From positions 1 through 34,837 of the forward strand of contig RPFO01002225.1 in the NCBI GenBank assembly GCA_009746045.1: 34,837 nt of DNA. Direction: 5' to 3'. The notes beneath the pieces were generated by a model. The model was not told the origin of the DNA. It worked only from the letters and a program-made list of their open reading frames with translations, and ran no database searches. The position numbers and the translations under genes are program-made. Shown piece by piece: positions 9,559 through 20,728 of this stretch. This stretch comes from Mesostigma viride (lineage: Eukaryota; Streptophyta; Mesostigmatophyceae; Mesostigmatales; Mesostigmataceae). The first letter of the stretch is position 1. Each line of letters starts with the position of its first letter.

Positions 9559-10051
9559 GGCCGGGCCCACTTCAAATGTTCCGAAAAGTGTGACACTTTT
9601 GGTCGTTTTTTTTACTTTTTCGACGATCGTCACTCTGCAGAGTGATTCGTCGTGCGAAATCGTGCGAAATTGTGCGAAATTTGCTGAAATCGTGTGAAAT
9701 TTGCTGAAATCGTGCGAATTTGTGCGAAATTTGCTGAAATTGTGCGAAATTTCATGTGAAAAATGTCGACGGTAAAAAATTTTGATGTGCACAACGTGTG
9801 TGAATTCATGCGAAATTTTGTCAAACGTCACTCCCCAAAACGACCCTTGGTTGAAATCCATGCGAAATTGTGCGAAATCATGCAAAATTGTGCGAAATCG
9901 TGCGAAATCGTGCGAAAATGTGTGAAAATTTTGCGAAAATCACGCGAAAATCACGCGAACTCGTGCGAAATTTTATTTTTTTTTTGCGAAAATAGCGAAA
10001 AAGTGTCACACACTTGGCTTGGACGGCGGAACATTTGAAGTGGGCCCGGCC
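9559..10051. mobile_element. 493-bp MITE-like element with 25-bp terminal inverted repeats
   Basis: The 25 bp at 9559-9583 (GGCCGGGCCCAC to TTCCG) are perfectly complementary to 10027-10051. Both ends are flanked by TCCA, a candidate 4-bp target-site duplication. Just inside the left repeat is the near-palindrome AAAAGTGTGACACTTTT (9584-9600), with an AAGTGTCACACACTT counterpart on the right. The interior (about 9650-9985) consists of degenerate TGCGAAAT(C/T)G repeats. There is no transposase, so it would be a non-autonomous DNA element. Confidence 0.75.
9650..9985. repeat. Degenerate TGCGAAAT short tandem repeats
   Basis: Words such as GTGCGAAATCG, GTGCGAAATTG and TTGCTGAAATCG recur with irregular spacing of about 10-12 bp across this stretch, inside the inverted-repeat element. 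The frames they open (Phe/Ser/His-rich on the minus strand) are repeat artefacts. Confidence 0.7.
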
Positions 10052-10456
10052 TCCAGCCCTCCTGGAAGACCGACACCGTGGATGCACCTTGCACCCGAGC
10101 ATCAACGGCGGGTATTCGCGACATCGGCCGAAAGTGACAACGATATTAGCAACCCGACAGCCATATTCGACTGAGCAAAGCGATTGTCGACACAGAGTGA
10201 AGAAAGAGGTGAGCAATGGCTGATGTACATGGATGCTTTTGACAGATAGTGGTTTTATGCATGCCAGCACCCCCATTCTTGGTTAATAACAGTGTCCACA
10301 AGCAGCTCGTTGACGGGCTAGAAGAATCAGAAATTGTAGCTGTGATTCTGAACGTCGCGTTTGCTTTAATTGTGTAGCCCGTCAACTGATTCGCTTGCTT
10401 ATGGTGTATGCCCTGCATTGTGCCTTTAATTGTGTGCAGCATCCTTGCGTGCGCCC
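10052..10456. other. Gene-free stretch with a stem-loop
   Basis: No gene is seen. A perfect 12-bp inverted repeat, GTTGACGGGCTA at 10309-10320 and its complement at 10375-10386, encloses a second, shorter pair (AGAATCA / TGATTCT), so the region could form a cruciform or a hairpin in RNA. At 10257-10290 there is a single copy of the ATGCATGCCAGCACCCC core, which is expanded further right. Confidence 0.5.
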
Positions 10457-11297
10457 CTGTAAAAACCAAGGAAAAAGAAAAAAAGGTACGAATGGCAGCC
10501 CCACTCGTGCATTTGTTGGAATCAATGCATTATTGAAGCAGGCTGTCGTGCATGTTTTCTTTTCTGGGTTCCCTTATAGCTGCGTTGCTGGGTTGCTGGG
10601 TTTTCTTGCCATGGCAGCGCCGTATGATCGTTTTTTCCGGCCTGCAATGTAGTCGACATCTTTCCCCCGGCTGCCATTCTTGGTTAATAATGTTGATATT
10701 TATGCATGCCAGCACCCCCATTCTTGGTTAATAACGTCAACGTCCTTGCTGCTTCCTTTGGTGCTTGATCTGCCTTGGTGTCGTGCCTCCATTTGGTGGC
10801 CGGTGGTCACGGGATGCACAAACGGGAACGCTATCAGTTTTCGTCCACCCGCCGCCGCTGCCCCCAGGCCGGCCCCCTGTAAAAACCAAGGAAAAAGAAA
10901 AAAAGGTACGAATGGCAGCCCCGCTTATTCATTTGTTGGAATCAATGCATTATTGAAGCAGGCTGTCGTGCATGTTTTCTTTTCTGGGTTCCCTTATAGC
11001 TGCGTTGCTGGGTTGCTGGGTTTTCTTGCCATGGCAGCGCCGTATGATCGTTTTTTCCGGCCTGCAATGTAGTCGACATCTTTCCCCCGGCTGCCATTCT
11101 TGGTTAATAATGTTGATATTTATGCATGCCAGCACCCCCATTCTTGGTTAATAACGTCAACGTCCTTGCTGCTTCCTTTGGTGCTTGATCTGCCTTGGTG
11201 TCGTGCCTCCATTTCGTGGCCGGTGGTCACGGGATGCACAAACGGGAACGCTATCAGTTTTCGTCCACCCGCCGCCGCTGCCCCCCAGGCCGGCCCC
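10457..11297. repeat. 420-bp tandem duplication, ancestor-like form of the satellite complex
   Basis: The sequence starting CTGTAAAAACCAAGG at 10457 recurs at 10877 and again at 11298, an offset of 420-421 bp, with only a few differences between copies. Each copy contains the later spacer block plus about 190 bp of non-repetitive sequence ending in TATTTATGCATGCCAGCACC. In the third and later copies that 190-bp part is replaced by a minisatellite array. No gene is visible. Confidence 0.9.
10727..10955. repeat. Recurring spacer block, copy 1
   Basis: A block of about 230 bp starting GTTAATAACGTCAACG and ending GAATCAATGCATTATTG. It contains CACAAACGGGAACGC, a CCGCCGCCGCTGCCCC stretch and a purine-rich AAGGAAAAAGAAAAAAAGG tract. 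It recurs at 11147, 12226, 12855, 14143, 15935 and 16456. Confidence 0.9.
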
Positions 11298-11376
11298 CTG
11301 TAAAAACCAAGGAAAAAGAAAAAAAGGTACGAATGGCAGCCCCACTTATTCATTTATTGGAATCAATGCATTATTG
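11147..11376. repeat. Recurring spacer block, copy 2
   Basis: Near-identical to the copy at 10727, and the first copy followed directly by a 30-bp minisatellite array. Confidence 0.9.
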
Positions 11377-12225
11377 GCATGGATGGGTGTAGTGGGGTGC
11401 TTGCATGCCTGGATGGGTGTCATGGGGTGCTGGCATGCATGGATGGGTGTCATGGGGTGCTGGCATGCGTGGATGGGTGTCATGGGGTGCTGGCATGCAT
11501 GGATGGGTGTAGTGGGGTGCTGGCATGCGTGGATGGGTGTCATGGGGTGCTGGCATGCATGGATGGGTGTCATGGGGTGCTGGCATGCATGGATGGGTGT
11601 CATGGGGTGCTGGCATGCATGGATGGGTGTCATGGGGTGCTGGCATGCATGGATGGGTGTCATGGGGTGCTGGCATGCATGGATGGGTGTGATGGGGTGC
11701 TGGCATGCATGGATGGGTGTAGTGGGGCGCTGGCATGCATGGATGGGTGTCATGGGGTGCTGGCATGCATGGATGGGTGTCATGGGGTGCTGGCATGCAT
11801 GGATGGGTGTAGTGGGGTGCTGGCATGCATGGATGGGTGTAATGGGGCGCTGGCATGCATGGATGGGTGTCATGGGGTGCTGGCATGCGTGGATGGGTGT
11901 AGTGGGGTGCTGGCATGCATGGATGGGTGAAGTGGGGTGCTGGCATGCGTGGATGGGTGTCATGGGGTGCTGGCATGCATGGATGGGTGAAGTGGGGTGC
12001 TGGCATGCATGGATGGGTGTAGTGGGGTGCTGGCATGCGTGGATGGGTGTCATGGGGTGCTGGCATGCATGGATGGGTGTAATGGGGCGCTGGCATGCAT
12101 GGATGGGTGTCATGGGGTGCTGGCCTGCGTGGATGGGTGTCATGGGGTGCTGGCATGCATGGATGGGTGTAGTGGGGTGCTGGCATGCGTGGATGGGTGT
12201 CATGGGGTGCTGGCATGCATGGATG
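11377..12225. repeat. 30-bp minisatellite array A1 (about 28 units)
   Basis: The unit reads GATGGGTGTCATGGGGTGCT then GGCATGCATG, with variants at the CAT/AGT/GAT/AAT position and at CATG/CGTG. Because 30 is divisible by 3, all frames stay open and encode ten-residue repeats on both strands; this is an artefact of the period and not evidence of a protein. Confidence 0.97.
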
Positions 12226-12455
12226 GTTAATAACGTCAACGTCCTTGCTGCTTCCTTTGGTGCTTGATCTGCCTTGGTGTCGTGCCTCCGTTTGGTGGCC
12301 GGTGGTCACGGGATGCACAAACGGGAACGCTATCAGTTTTCGTCCACCCGCCGCCGCTGCCCCCCAGGCCGGCCCCCTGTAAAAACCAAGGAAAAAGAAA
12401 AAAAGGTACGAATGGCAGCCCCACTCATTCATTTGTTGGAATCAATGCATTATTG
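12226..12455. repeat. Recurring spacer block, copy 3
   Basis: Same block as at 10727, here joined on the left to the last GCATGGATG of array A1. Confidence 0.9.
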
Positions 12456-12854
12456 GCATGGATGGGTGTAGTGGGGTGCTTGCATGCCTGGATGGGTGTC
12501 ATGGGGTGCTGGCATGCATGGATGGGTGTCATGGGGTGCTGGCATGCATGGATGGGTGTCATGGGGTGCTGGCATGCATGGATGGGTGTAGTGGGGTGCT
12601 GGCATGCATGGATGGGTGTCATGGGGTGCTGGCATGCATGGATGGGTGTCATGGGGTGCTGGCATGCGTGGATGGGTGTAGTGGGGTGCTGGCATGCATG
12701 GATGGGTGAAGTGGGGTGCTGGCATGCGTGGATGGGTGTAGTGGGGTGCTGGCATGCATGGATGGGTGAAGTGGGGTGCTGGCATGCGTGGATGGGTGTA
12801 GTGGGGTGCTGGCATGCGTGGATGGGTGTCATGGGGTGCTGGCATGCATGGATG
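12456..12854. repeat. 30-bp minisatellite array A2 (about 13 units)
   Basis: Same 30-bp unit as A1. The first two units (with TTGCATGCCTGG) match the start of A1, showing that array plus spacer were copied together. Confidence 0.97.
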
Positions 12855-13083
12855 GTTAATAACGTCAACGTCCTTGCTGCTTCCTTTGGTGCTTGATCTG
12901 CCTTGGTGTCGTGCCTCCGTTTGGTGGCCGGTGGTCACGGGATGCACAAACGGGAACGCTATCAGTTTTCGTCCACCCGCCGCCGCTGCCCCCAGGCCGG
13001 CCCCCTGTAAAAACCAAGGAAAAAGAAAAAAAGGTACGAATGGCAGCCCCACTTATTCATTTGTTGGAATCAATGCATTATTG
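12855..13083. repeat. Recurring spacer block, copy 4
   Basis: Same block as at 10727, with the CTGTAAAAACCAAGG version of the purine tract. Confidence 0.9.
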
Positions 13084-14142
13084 GCATGGATGGGTGTAGT
13101 GGGGTGCTTGCATGCCTGGATGGGTGTCATGGGGTGCTGGCATGCATGGATGGGTGTAGTGGGGTGCTGGCATGCATGGATGGGTGTAATGGGGCGCTGG
13201 CATGCGTGGATGGGTGTCATGGGGTGCTGGCATGCATGGATGGGTGTAGTGGGGTGCTGGCATGCATGGATGGGTGTCATGGGGTGCTGGCATGCGTGGA
13301 TGGGTGTCATGGGGTGCTGGCATGCATGGATGGGTGTCATGGGGTGCTGGCATGCGTGGATGGGTGTCATGGGGTGCTGGCATGCATGGATGGGTGTAGT
13401 GGGCTGCTGGCATGCATGGATGGGTGAAGTGGGGTGCTGGCATGCGTGGATGGGTGTCATGGGGTGCTGGCATGCATGGATGGGTGTCATGGGGTGCTGG
13501 CATGCGTGGATGGGTGTCATGGGGTGCTGGCATGCATGGATGGGTGTCATGGGGTGCTGGCATGCATGGGTGGGTGTAGTGGGGTGCTGGCAAGCGTGGA
13601 TGGGTGTAGTGGGGTGCTGGCAAGCATGGATGGGTGTCATGGGGTGCTGGCATGCATGGATGGGTGTCATGGGGTGCTGGCATGCATGGATGGGTGTCAT
13701 GGGGTGCTGGCATGCATGGATGGGTGTCATGGGGTGCTGGCATGCATGGATGGGTGTAGTGGGGTGCTGGCATGCATGGATGGGTGTAATGGGGCGCTGG
13801 CATGCATGGATGGGTGTCATGGGGCGCTGGCATGCATGGATGGGTGTAGTGGGGTGCTGGCATGCGTGGATGGGTGTCATGGGGTGCTGGCATGCATGGA
13901 TGGGTGTGATGGGGTGCTGGCATGCATGGGTGGGTGTAGTGGGGTGCTGGCAAGCGTGGATGGGTGTCATGGGGTGCTGGCATGCATGGATGGGTGTGAT
14001 GGGGTGCTGGCATGCATGGATGGGTGTGATGGGGTGCTGGCATGCATGGATGGGTGAAGTGGGGTGCTGGCATGCGTGGATGGGTGTAGTGGGGTGCTGG
14101 CATGCGTGGATGGGTGTCATGGGGTGCTGGCATGCATGGATG
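13084..14142. repeat. 30-bp minisatellite array A3 (about 35 units)
   Basis: Same unit as A1. It includes variant units with GCATGGGTGGGTG followed by GGCAAGCGTGG at about 13562 and 13922. The last 305 bp (13838-14142) appear identical to the end of A4. Confidence 0.97.
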
Positions 14143-14368
14143 GTTAATAACGTCAACGTCCTTGCTGCTTCCTTTGGTGCTTGATCTGCCTTGGTGTCGT
14201 GCCTCCGTTTGGTGGCCGGTGGTCACGGGATGCACAAACGGGAACGCTATCAGTTTTCGTCCCCCCGCCGCCGCTGCCCCAGGCCGGCCCCCTGTTTCCA
14301 AGAAAAAAAGAAAAAAAGGTACGAATGGCAGCCCCACTTATTCATTTGTTGGAATCAATGCATTATTG
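14143..14368. repeat. Recurring spacer block, copy 5
   Basis: Carries the derived CTGTTTCCAAGAAAAAAAG version of the purine tract, shared only with copy 6. Confidence 0.9.
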
Positions 14369-15934
14369 GCATGGATGGGTGTAGTGGGGTGCTTGCATGC
14401 ATGGATGGGTGTCATGGGGTGCTGGCATGCATGGATGGGTGTAGTGGGGTGCTGGCATGCATGGATGGGTGTCATGGGGTGCTGGCATGCATGGATGGGT
14501 GTAGTGGGGTGCTGGCATGCATGGATGGGTGTAATGGGGCGCTGGCATGCATGGATGGGTGTCATGGGGTGCTGGCATGCGTGGATGGGTGTAGTGGGTG
14601 CTGGCATGCATGGATGGGTGTCATGGGGTGCTGGCATGCATGGATGGGTGAAGTGGGGTGCTGGCAAGCATGGATGGGTGTCATGGGGTGCTGGCATGCA
14701 TGGATGGGTGTCATGGGGTGCTGGCATGCATGGATGGGTGTCATGGGGTGCTGGCATGCATGGATGGGTGTGATGGGGTGCTGGCATGCATGGATGGGTG
14801 TCATGGGGTGCTGGCATGCATGGATGGGTGTCATGGGGTGCTGGCATGCGTGGATGGGTGTAGTGGGTGCTGGCATGCATGGATGGGTGTCATGGGGTGC
14901 TGGCATGCGTGGATGGGTGTAATGGGGTGCTGGCATGCATGGATGGGTGTAGTGGGGTGCTGGCATGCGTGGATGGGTGTCATGGGGTGCTGGCATGCAT
15001 GGATGGGTGTGATGGGGTGCTGGCATGCATGGATGGGTGTCATGGGGTGCTGGCATGCATGGGTGGGTGTAGTGGGGTGCTGGCAAGCGTGGATGGGTGT
15101 AGTGGGGTGCTGGCATGCGTGGATGGGTGTAGTGGGTGCTGGCATGCATGGATGGGTGTAGTGGGGTGCTGGCATGCATGGATGGGTGTGATGGGGTGCT
15201 GGCATGCACGGATGGGTGTCATGGGGTGCTGGCATGCATGGATGGGTGTCATGGGGTGCTGGCATGCATGGATGGGTGTCATGGGGTGCTGGCATGCATG
15301 GATGGGTGTAGTGGGGTGCTGGCATGCGTGGATGGGTGTCATGGGGTGCTGGCATGCATGGATGGGTGTGATGGGGTGCTGGCATGCATGGATGGGTGTC
15401 ATGGGGTGCTGGCATGCATGGATGGGTGTCATGGGGTGCTGGCATGCATGGATGGGTGTAGTGGGGTGCTGGCATGCATGGATGGGTGTAATGGGGCGCT
15501 GGCATGCATGGATGGGTGTAGTGGGGTGCTGGCATGCATGGATGGGTGTCATGGGGTGCTGGCATGCATGGATGGGTGTCATGGGGTGCTGGCATGCATG
15601 GATGGGTGTAGTGGGGTGCTGGCATGCGTGGATGGGTGTAGTGGGGTGCTGGCATGCGTGGATGGGTGTCATGGGGTGCTGGCATGCATGGATGGGTGTG
15701 ATGGGGTGCTGGCATGCATGGGTGGGTGTAGTGGGGTGCTGGCAAGCGTGGATGGGTGTCATGGGGTGCTGGCATGCATGGATGGGTGTGATGGGGTGCT
15801 GGCATGCATGGATGGGTGTGATGGGGTGCTGGCATGCATGGATGGGTGAAGTGGGGTGCTGGCATGCGTGGATGGGTGTAGTGGGGTGCTGGCATGCGTG
15901 GATGGGTGTCATGGGGTGCTGGCATGCATGGATG
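14369..15934. repeat. 30-bp minisatellite array A4 (about 52 units)
   Basis: Same unit as A1. Three units (near 14595, 14870 and 15135) are 29 bp because one G is missing, which shifts the apparent frame. The right end duplicates the right end of A3. Confidence 0.97.
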
Positions 15935-16125
15935 GTTAATAACGTCAACGTCCTTGCTGCTTCCTTTGGTGCTTGATCTGCCTTGGTGTCGTGCCTCCGT
16001 TTGGTGGCCGGTGGTCACGGGATGCACAAACGGGAACGCTATCAGTTTTCGTCCCCCCGCCGCCGCTGCCCCAGGCCGGCCCCCTGTTTCCAAGAAAAAA
16101 AGAAAAAAAGGTACGAATGGCAGCC
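15935..16125. repeat. Recurring spacer block, copy 6 (shortened)
   Basis: Same as copy 5 up to GGCAGCCCC, where the 29-bp array B1 begins in place of the usual ATTCATTTG ending. Confidence 0.9.
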
Positions 16126-16455
16126 CCCCCCCTAGGTATTTATGCATGCCAGCACCCCCCCTAGGTATTTATGCATGCCAGCCCCCCCCCTAGGTATTTA
16201 TGCATGCCAGCACCCCCCCTAGGTATTTATGCATGCCAGCACCCCCCTCGGTATTTATGCATGCAAGCGACCCCCCTAGGTATTTATGCATGCCAGCCCC
16301 CCCCCTCGGTATTTATGCATGCCAGCACCCCCCCTAGGTATTTATGCATGCCTGCACCCCCCTAGGTTTTTATGCATGCAAGCGACCCCCCCTAGGTATT
16401 TATGCATGCCAGCACCCCCCTTAGGTATTTATGCATGCCAGCACCCCCATTCTTG
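16126..16455. repeat. 29-bp minisatellite array B1 (about 11 units)
   Basis: The unit reads TAGGTATTTATGCATGCCAG then CACCCCCCC, with 5 to 8 C and TCGG/TAGG variants. Its last unit joins spacer copy 7 through CACCCCCATTCTTGG, the same junction seen in the unexpanded form near 10700-10727. The core ATGCATGCCAGCACCCC is the reverse complement of the core of the 30-bp units. Confidence 0.97.
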
Positions 16456-16645
16456 GTTAATAACGTCAACGTCCTTGCTGCTTCCTTTGGTGCTTGATCT
16501 GCCTTGGTGTCGTGCCTCCGTTTGGTGGCCGGTGGTCACGGGATGCACAAACGGGAACGCTATCAGTTTTCGTCCACCCGCCGCCGCTGCCCCAGGCCGG
16601 CCCCCATTAAAAAATAAAAACAGAAAAAAAGGTACGAATGGCAGC
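16456..16645. repeat. Recurring spacer block, copy 7 (shortened)
   Basis: Same block as at 10727 with a changed purine tract (CATTAAAAAATAAAAACAG). It ends at GGCAGC, where array B2 starts. Confidence 0.9.
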
Positions 16646-19349
16646 TGAACCCCTAGGTATTTATGCATGCCAGCACCCCCCCTAGGTATTTATGCATGCC
16701 AGCACCCCCCCTAGGTATTTATTCATGCCAGCATCCCCCCTCGGTATTTATGCATGCCAGCACCCCCCCTCGGTATTTATGCATGCCAGCACCCCCCCTA
16801 GGTATTTATGCATGCCAGCACCCCCCACATGTATTTATGCATGCCAGCCCCCCCCTAGGTATTTATGCATGCCAGCACCCCCCTAGGTATTTATGCATGC
16901 CAGCACCCCCCCTAGGTATTTATGCATGCCAGCACCCCCCCTAGGTATTTATGCATGCCAGCACCCCCCCTAGGTATTTATGCATGCCAGCACCCCCCCT
17001 CGGTATTTATGCATGCCAGCCCCCCCCCTAGGTATTTATGCATGCCAGCACCCCCCCTAGGTATTTATGCATGCCAGCACCCCCCCTAGGTATTTATGCA
17101 TGCCAGCCCCCCCCCTAGGTATTTATGCATGCCAGCACCCCCCCCTAGGTATTTATGCATGCCAGCACCCCCCTAGGTATTTATGCATGCCAGCACCCCC
17201 CCTAGGTATTTATGCATGCCAGCACCCCCCCTAGGTATTTATGCATGCCAGCACCCCCCTAGGTATTTATGCATGCCAGCACCCCCCCTAGGTATTTATG
17301 CATGCCAGCACCCCCCCTAGGTATTTATGCATGCCAGCACCCCCCTAGGTATTTATGCATGCCAGCACCCCCCTAGGTATTTATGCATGCCAGCACCCCC
17401 CCTAGGTATTTATGCATGCCAGCATCCCCCCTCGGTATTTATGCATGCCAGCACCCCCCTCGGTATTTATGCATGCCAGCACCCCCCCTAGGTATTTATG
17501 CATGCCAGCACCCCCCACATGTATTTATGCATGCCAGCACCCCCCCTAGGTATTTATGCATGCCAGCACCCCCCCTCGGTATTTATGCATGCCAGCACCC
17601 CCTCTAGGTATTTATGCATGCCAGCACCCCCCCTAGGTATTTATGCATGCCAGCACCCCCCTAGGTATTTATGCATGCCAGCACCCCCCCTAGGTATTTA
17701 TGCATGCCAGCACCCCCCTAGGTATTTATGCATGCCAGCACCCCCCGACGTATTTATGCTTGCCAGCACCCCCCCTAGGTATTTATGCATGCCAGCCCCC
17801 CCTTCTAGGTATTTATGCATGCCAGCACCCCCCCTCGGTATTTATGCATGCCAGCACCCCCCTAGGTATTTATGCATGCCAGCACCCCCCCTAGGTATTT
17901 ATGCATGCCAGCACCCCCCACATGTATTTATGCATGCCAGCACCCCCCCTAGGTATTTATGCATGCCAGCACCCCCCCTAGGTATTTATGCATGCCAGCA
18001 CCCCCCTAGGTATTTATGCATGCCAGCACCCCCCCGACGTATTTATGCATGCCAGCACCCCCCTAGGTATTTATGCATGCCAGCACCCCCCTAGGTATTT
18101 ATGCATGCCAGCACCCCCCCTAGGTATTTATGCATGCCAGCACCCCCCCTAGGTATTTATGCATGCCAGCACCCCCCATAGGTATTTATGCATGCCAGCA
18201 CCCCCCTAGGTATTTATGCATGCCAGCACCCCCCCTAGGTATTTATGCATGCCAGCACCCCCCCTAGGTATTTATGCATGCCAGCACCCCCCTAGGTATT
18301 TATGCATGCCAGCACCCCCCCTAGGTATTTATGCATGCCAGCACCCCCCCTAGGTATTTATGCATGCCAGCACCCCCCCTAGGTATTTATGCATGCCAGC
18401 ACCCCCCCTAGGTATTTATGCATGCCAGCACCCCCCCTAGGTATTTATGCATGCCAGCACCCCCCCGGTATTTATGCATGCCAGCACCCCCCCTAGGTAT
18501 TTATGCATGCCAGCACCCCCCCTAGGTATTTATGCATGCCAGCACCCCCCCTAGGTATTTATGCATGCCAGCCCCCCCCCTAGGTATTTATGCATGCCAG
18601 CACCCACCCGACGTATTTATGCTTGCCAGCACCCCCCCTAGGTATTTATGCATGCCAGCACCCCCCCTAGGTATTTATGCATGCCAGCACCCCCCCTAGG
18701 TATTTATGCATGCCAGCACCCCCCCATAGGTATTTATGCATGCCAGCACCCCCCCTAGGTATTTATGCATGCCAGCACCCCCCCATAGGTATTTATGCAT
18801 GCCAGCACCCCCCCTAGGTATTTATGCATGCCAGCACCCCCCTAGGTATTTATGCATGCCAGCACCCCCCCTAGGTATTTATGCATGCCAGCACCCCCTT
18901 CTAGGTATTTATGCATGCCAGCACCCCCCCTAGGTATTTATGCATGCCAGCACCCCCCCTAGGTATTTATGCATGCCAGCACCCCCCCTAGGTATTTATG
19001 CATGCCAGCACCCCCCCCTAGGTATTTATGCTTGCCAGCACCCCCCCTAGGTATTTATGCATGCCAGCACCCCCTCTAGGTATTTATGCATGCCAGCACC
19101 CCCCCTAGGTATTTATGCATGCCAGCACCCCCCTAGGTATTTATGCATGCCAGCACCCCCCCTAGGTATTTATGCATGCCAGCACCCCCCCTAGGTATTT
19201 ATGCATGCCAGCACCCCCCCTAGGTATTTATGCATGCCAGCCCCCCCCCTAGGTATTTATGCATGCCAGCACCCCACCCGACGTATTTATGCTTGCCAGC
19301 ACCCCCCCCTAGGTATTTATGCATGCCAGCACCCCCCCTAGGTATTTAT
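16646..19349. repeat. 29-bp minisatellite array B2 (about 93 units)
   Basis: Same unit as B1, uninterrupted for 2.7 kb. The C run varies from 5 to 8 and breaks any frame quickly. Variants with ACATG, GACG or ATAGG in place of TAGG recur, which points to block copying. The C runs every 29 bp give the minus strand regular G runs that could form G-quadruplexes. Confidence 0.97.
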
Positions 19350-20147
19350 CCTTCCCTCCTTCCCTCCTTCCCTCCTTCCCTCCTTCCCTCCTTCCCTCCT
19401 TCCCTCCTTCCCTCCTTCCCTCCTTCCCTCCTTCCCTCCTTCCCTCCTTCCCTCCTTCCCTCCTTCCCTCCTTCCCTCCTTCCCTCCTTCCCTCCTTCCC
19501 TCCTTCCCTCCTTCCCTCCTTCCCTCCTTCCCTCCTTCCCTCCTTCCCTCCTTCCCTCCTTCCCTTCCCTCCTTCCTCCTTCCCTCCTCCTTTCCCTACT
19601 CCTTCCCTCCTTCCCTCCTTCCCTCCTTCCTCCTTCCCTTCTTCCCTCCTTCCCTCCTTCCCTCCTTCCCTCCTTCCCTCCTTCCCTCCTTCCCTCCTTC
19701 CCTCCTTCCCTCCTTCCCTCCTTCCCTCCTTCCCTCCTTCCCTCCTTCCCTCCTTCCCTCCTTCCCTCCTTCCCTCCTTCCCTCCTTCCCTCCTTCCCTC
19801 CTTCCTCCTTCCCTCCTTCCCTCCTTCCCTCCTTCCCTCCTTCCCTCCTTCCCTCCTTCCCTCCTCCTTTCCCTACTCCTTTCCCTCCTTCCCTCCTTCC
19901 CTCCTTCCTCCTTCCCTTCTTCCCTCCTTCCCTCCTTCCCTCCTTCCCTCCTCCTTTCCCTACTCCTTTCCCTCCTTCCCTCCTTCCCTCCTTCCTCCTT
20001 CCCTTCTTCCCTCCTTCCCTCCTTCCCTCCTTCCCTCCCTCCCTCCCTCCCTCCCTCCCTCCCTCCCTCCCTACTTCCCTCCTTCCCTCCTTCCCTACCT
20101 CCCTCCTTCCCTCCTTCCCTCCCTCCCTCCCTCCCTCCCTCCCTCCC
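19350..20147. repeat. Polypyrimidine microsatellite (TTCCCTCC)n
   Basis: About 800 bp of almost pure C/T on the plus strand, mostly CCTTCCCT units, with a few A in CCTACTCC and CCTACTTCC and two (CCCT)n tracts at about 20035-20070 and 20117-20147. A duplicated sub-block (CTCCTCCTTTCCCTACTCC) lies near 19862 and 19951. Long mirror-symmetric polypyrimidine of this kind can form triplex DNA. The Ser/Pro/Leu and Gly/Arg/Glu frames are artefacts. Confidence 0.97.
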
Positions 20148-20230
20148 ACCTGCTGGGCAACTTGGATTTAATTCTGTCACCCGGCACAATTTTCTCACAC
20201 GCATGTAGTGGTATTCTTATTAATCTCATG

Positions 20231-20499
20231 CCAACGGCCGTTGGACCTGAAAAACTAAATGTGGAAAATATGTAATCCTTGTAATTCTGATTGCAACGTT
20301 TTTGCGCATTCCTTGCAGATTCCACGTCGCCACACAAGATTCGCGTCTGTCAACCACCTGCAAGGTACTTGTTTTATTATTATGCGTTTTTTGGGCAGTC
20401 GCTCCCTCTTCTGATTTTCTTGATGCCAACGGCCGTTGGACTTGCAAAATCAGTTTCCATCATTGCTGTTGTGATTTACGTGATGCCAACGGCCGTTGG
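20231..20499. repeat. Three dispersed palindrome elements (20231, 20426, 20486)
   Basis: CCAACGGCCGTTGG copies at 20231-20244, 20426-20439 and 20486-20499, each preceded by a G-T/A-T-G-like word (CATG or TGATG) and followed by GGACCT or GGACTT and an A-rich word. They lie in AT-rich sequence upstream of the first gene of the cluster; 20150-20700 has no gene. Confidence 0.9.
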
Positions 20500-20606
20500 A
20501 CCTCCAAAAAAAAGTTCTTGCCAATTTTTTTTGCGTTATTGATTATACGCCAGTTTTATCAGCCGTTGCATTACGACGTTTTTATCTTAACTTCATTGCT
20601 GTAATG

Positions 20607-20620
20607 CCAACGGCCGTTGG
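20607..20620 (+). promoter_or_regulatory. Palindrome upstream of the 20729 gene
   Basis: CCAACGGCCGTTGG ends 108 bp before the ATG at 20729. The 3' flank is CGTTG and not the usual A. Confidence 0.5.
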
Positions 20621-20728
20621 CGTTGTAAAATAAAATTGTACTCCGGCTGATGAATTAATCCGCCCCTGAAGTTACTAGGTTTACTTACATTGGTTGTGCC
20701 AGTTGTGCTTCACGTGCAGTTTTTTTCA

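Noticed and set aside
11185-16147. Long open frames encoding ten-residue repeats (HAWMGVMGCW-like on plus, CQHPMTPIHA-like on minus)
   Set aside because: They exist on both strands and in several frames because the repeat is 30 bp and lacks stops; 29-bp units break them.
19230-20337. Ser/Pro/Leu-rich and Gly/Arg/Glu-rich long open frames
   Set aside because: Pure products of the polypyrimidine microsatellite.
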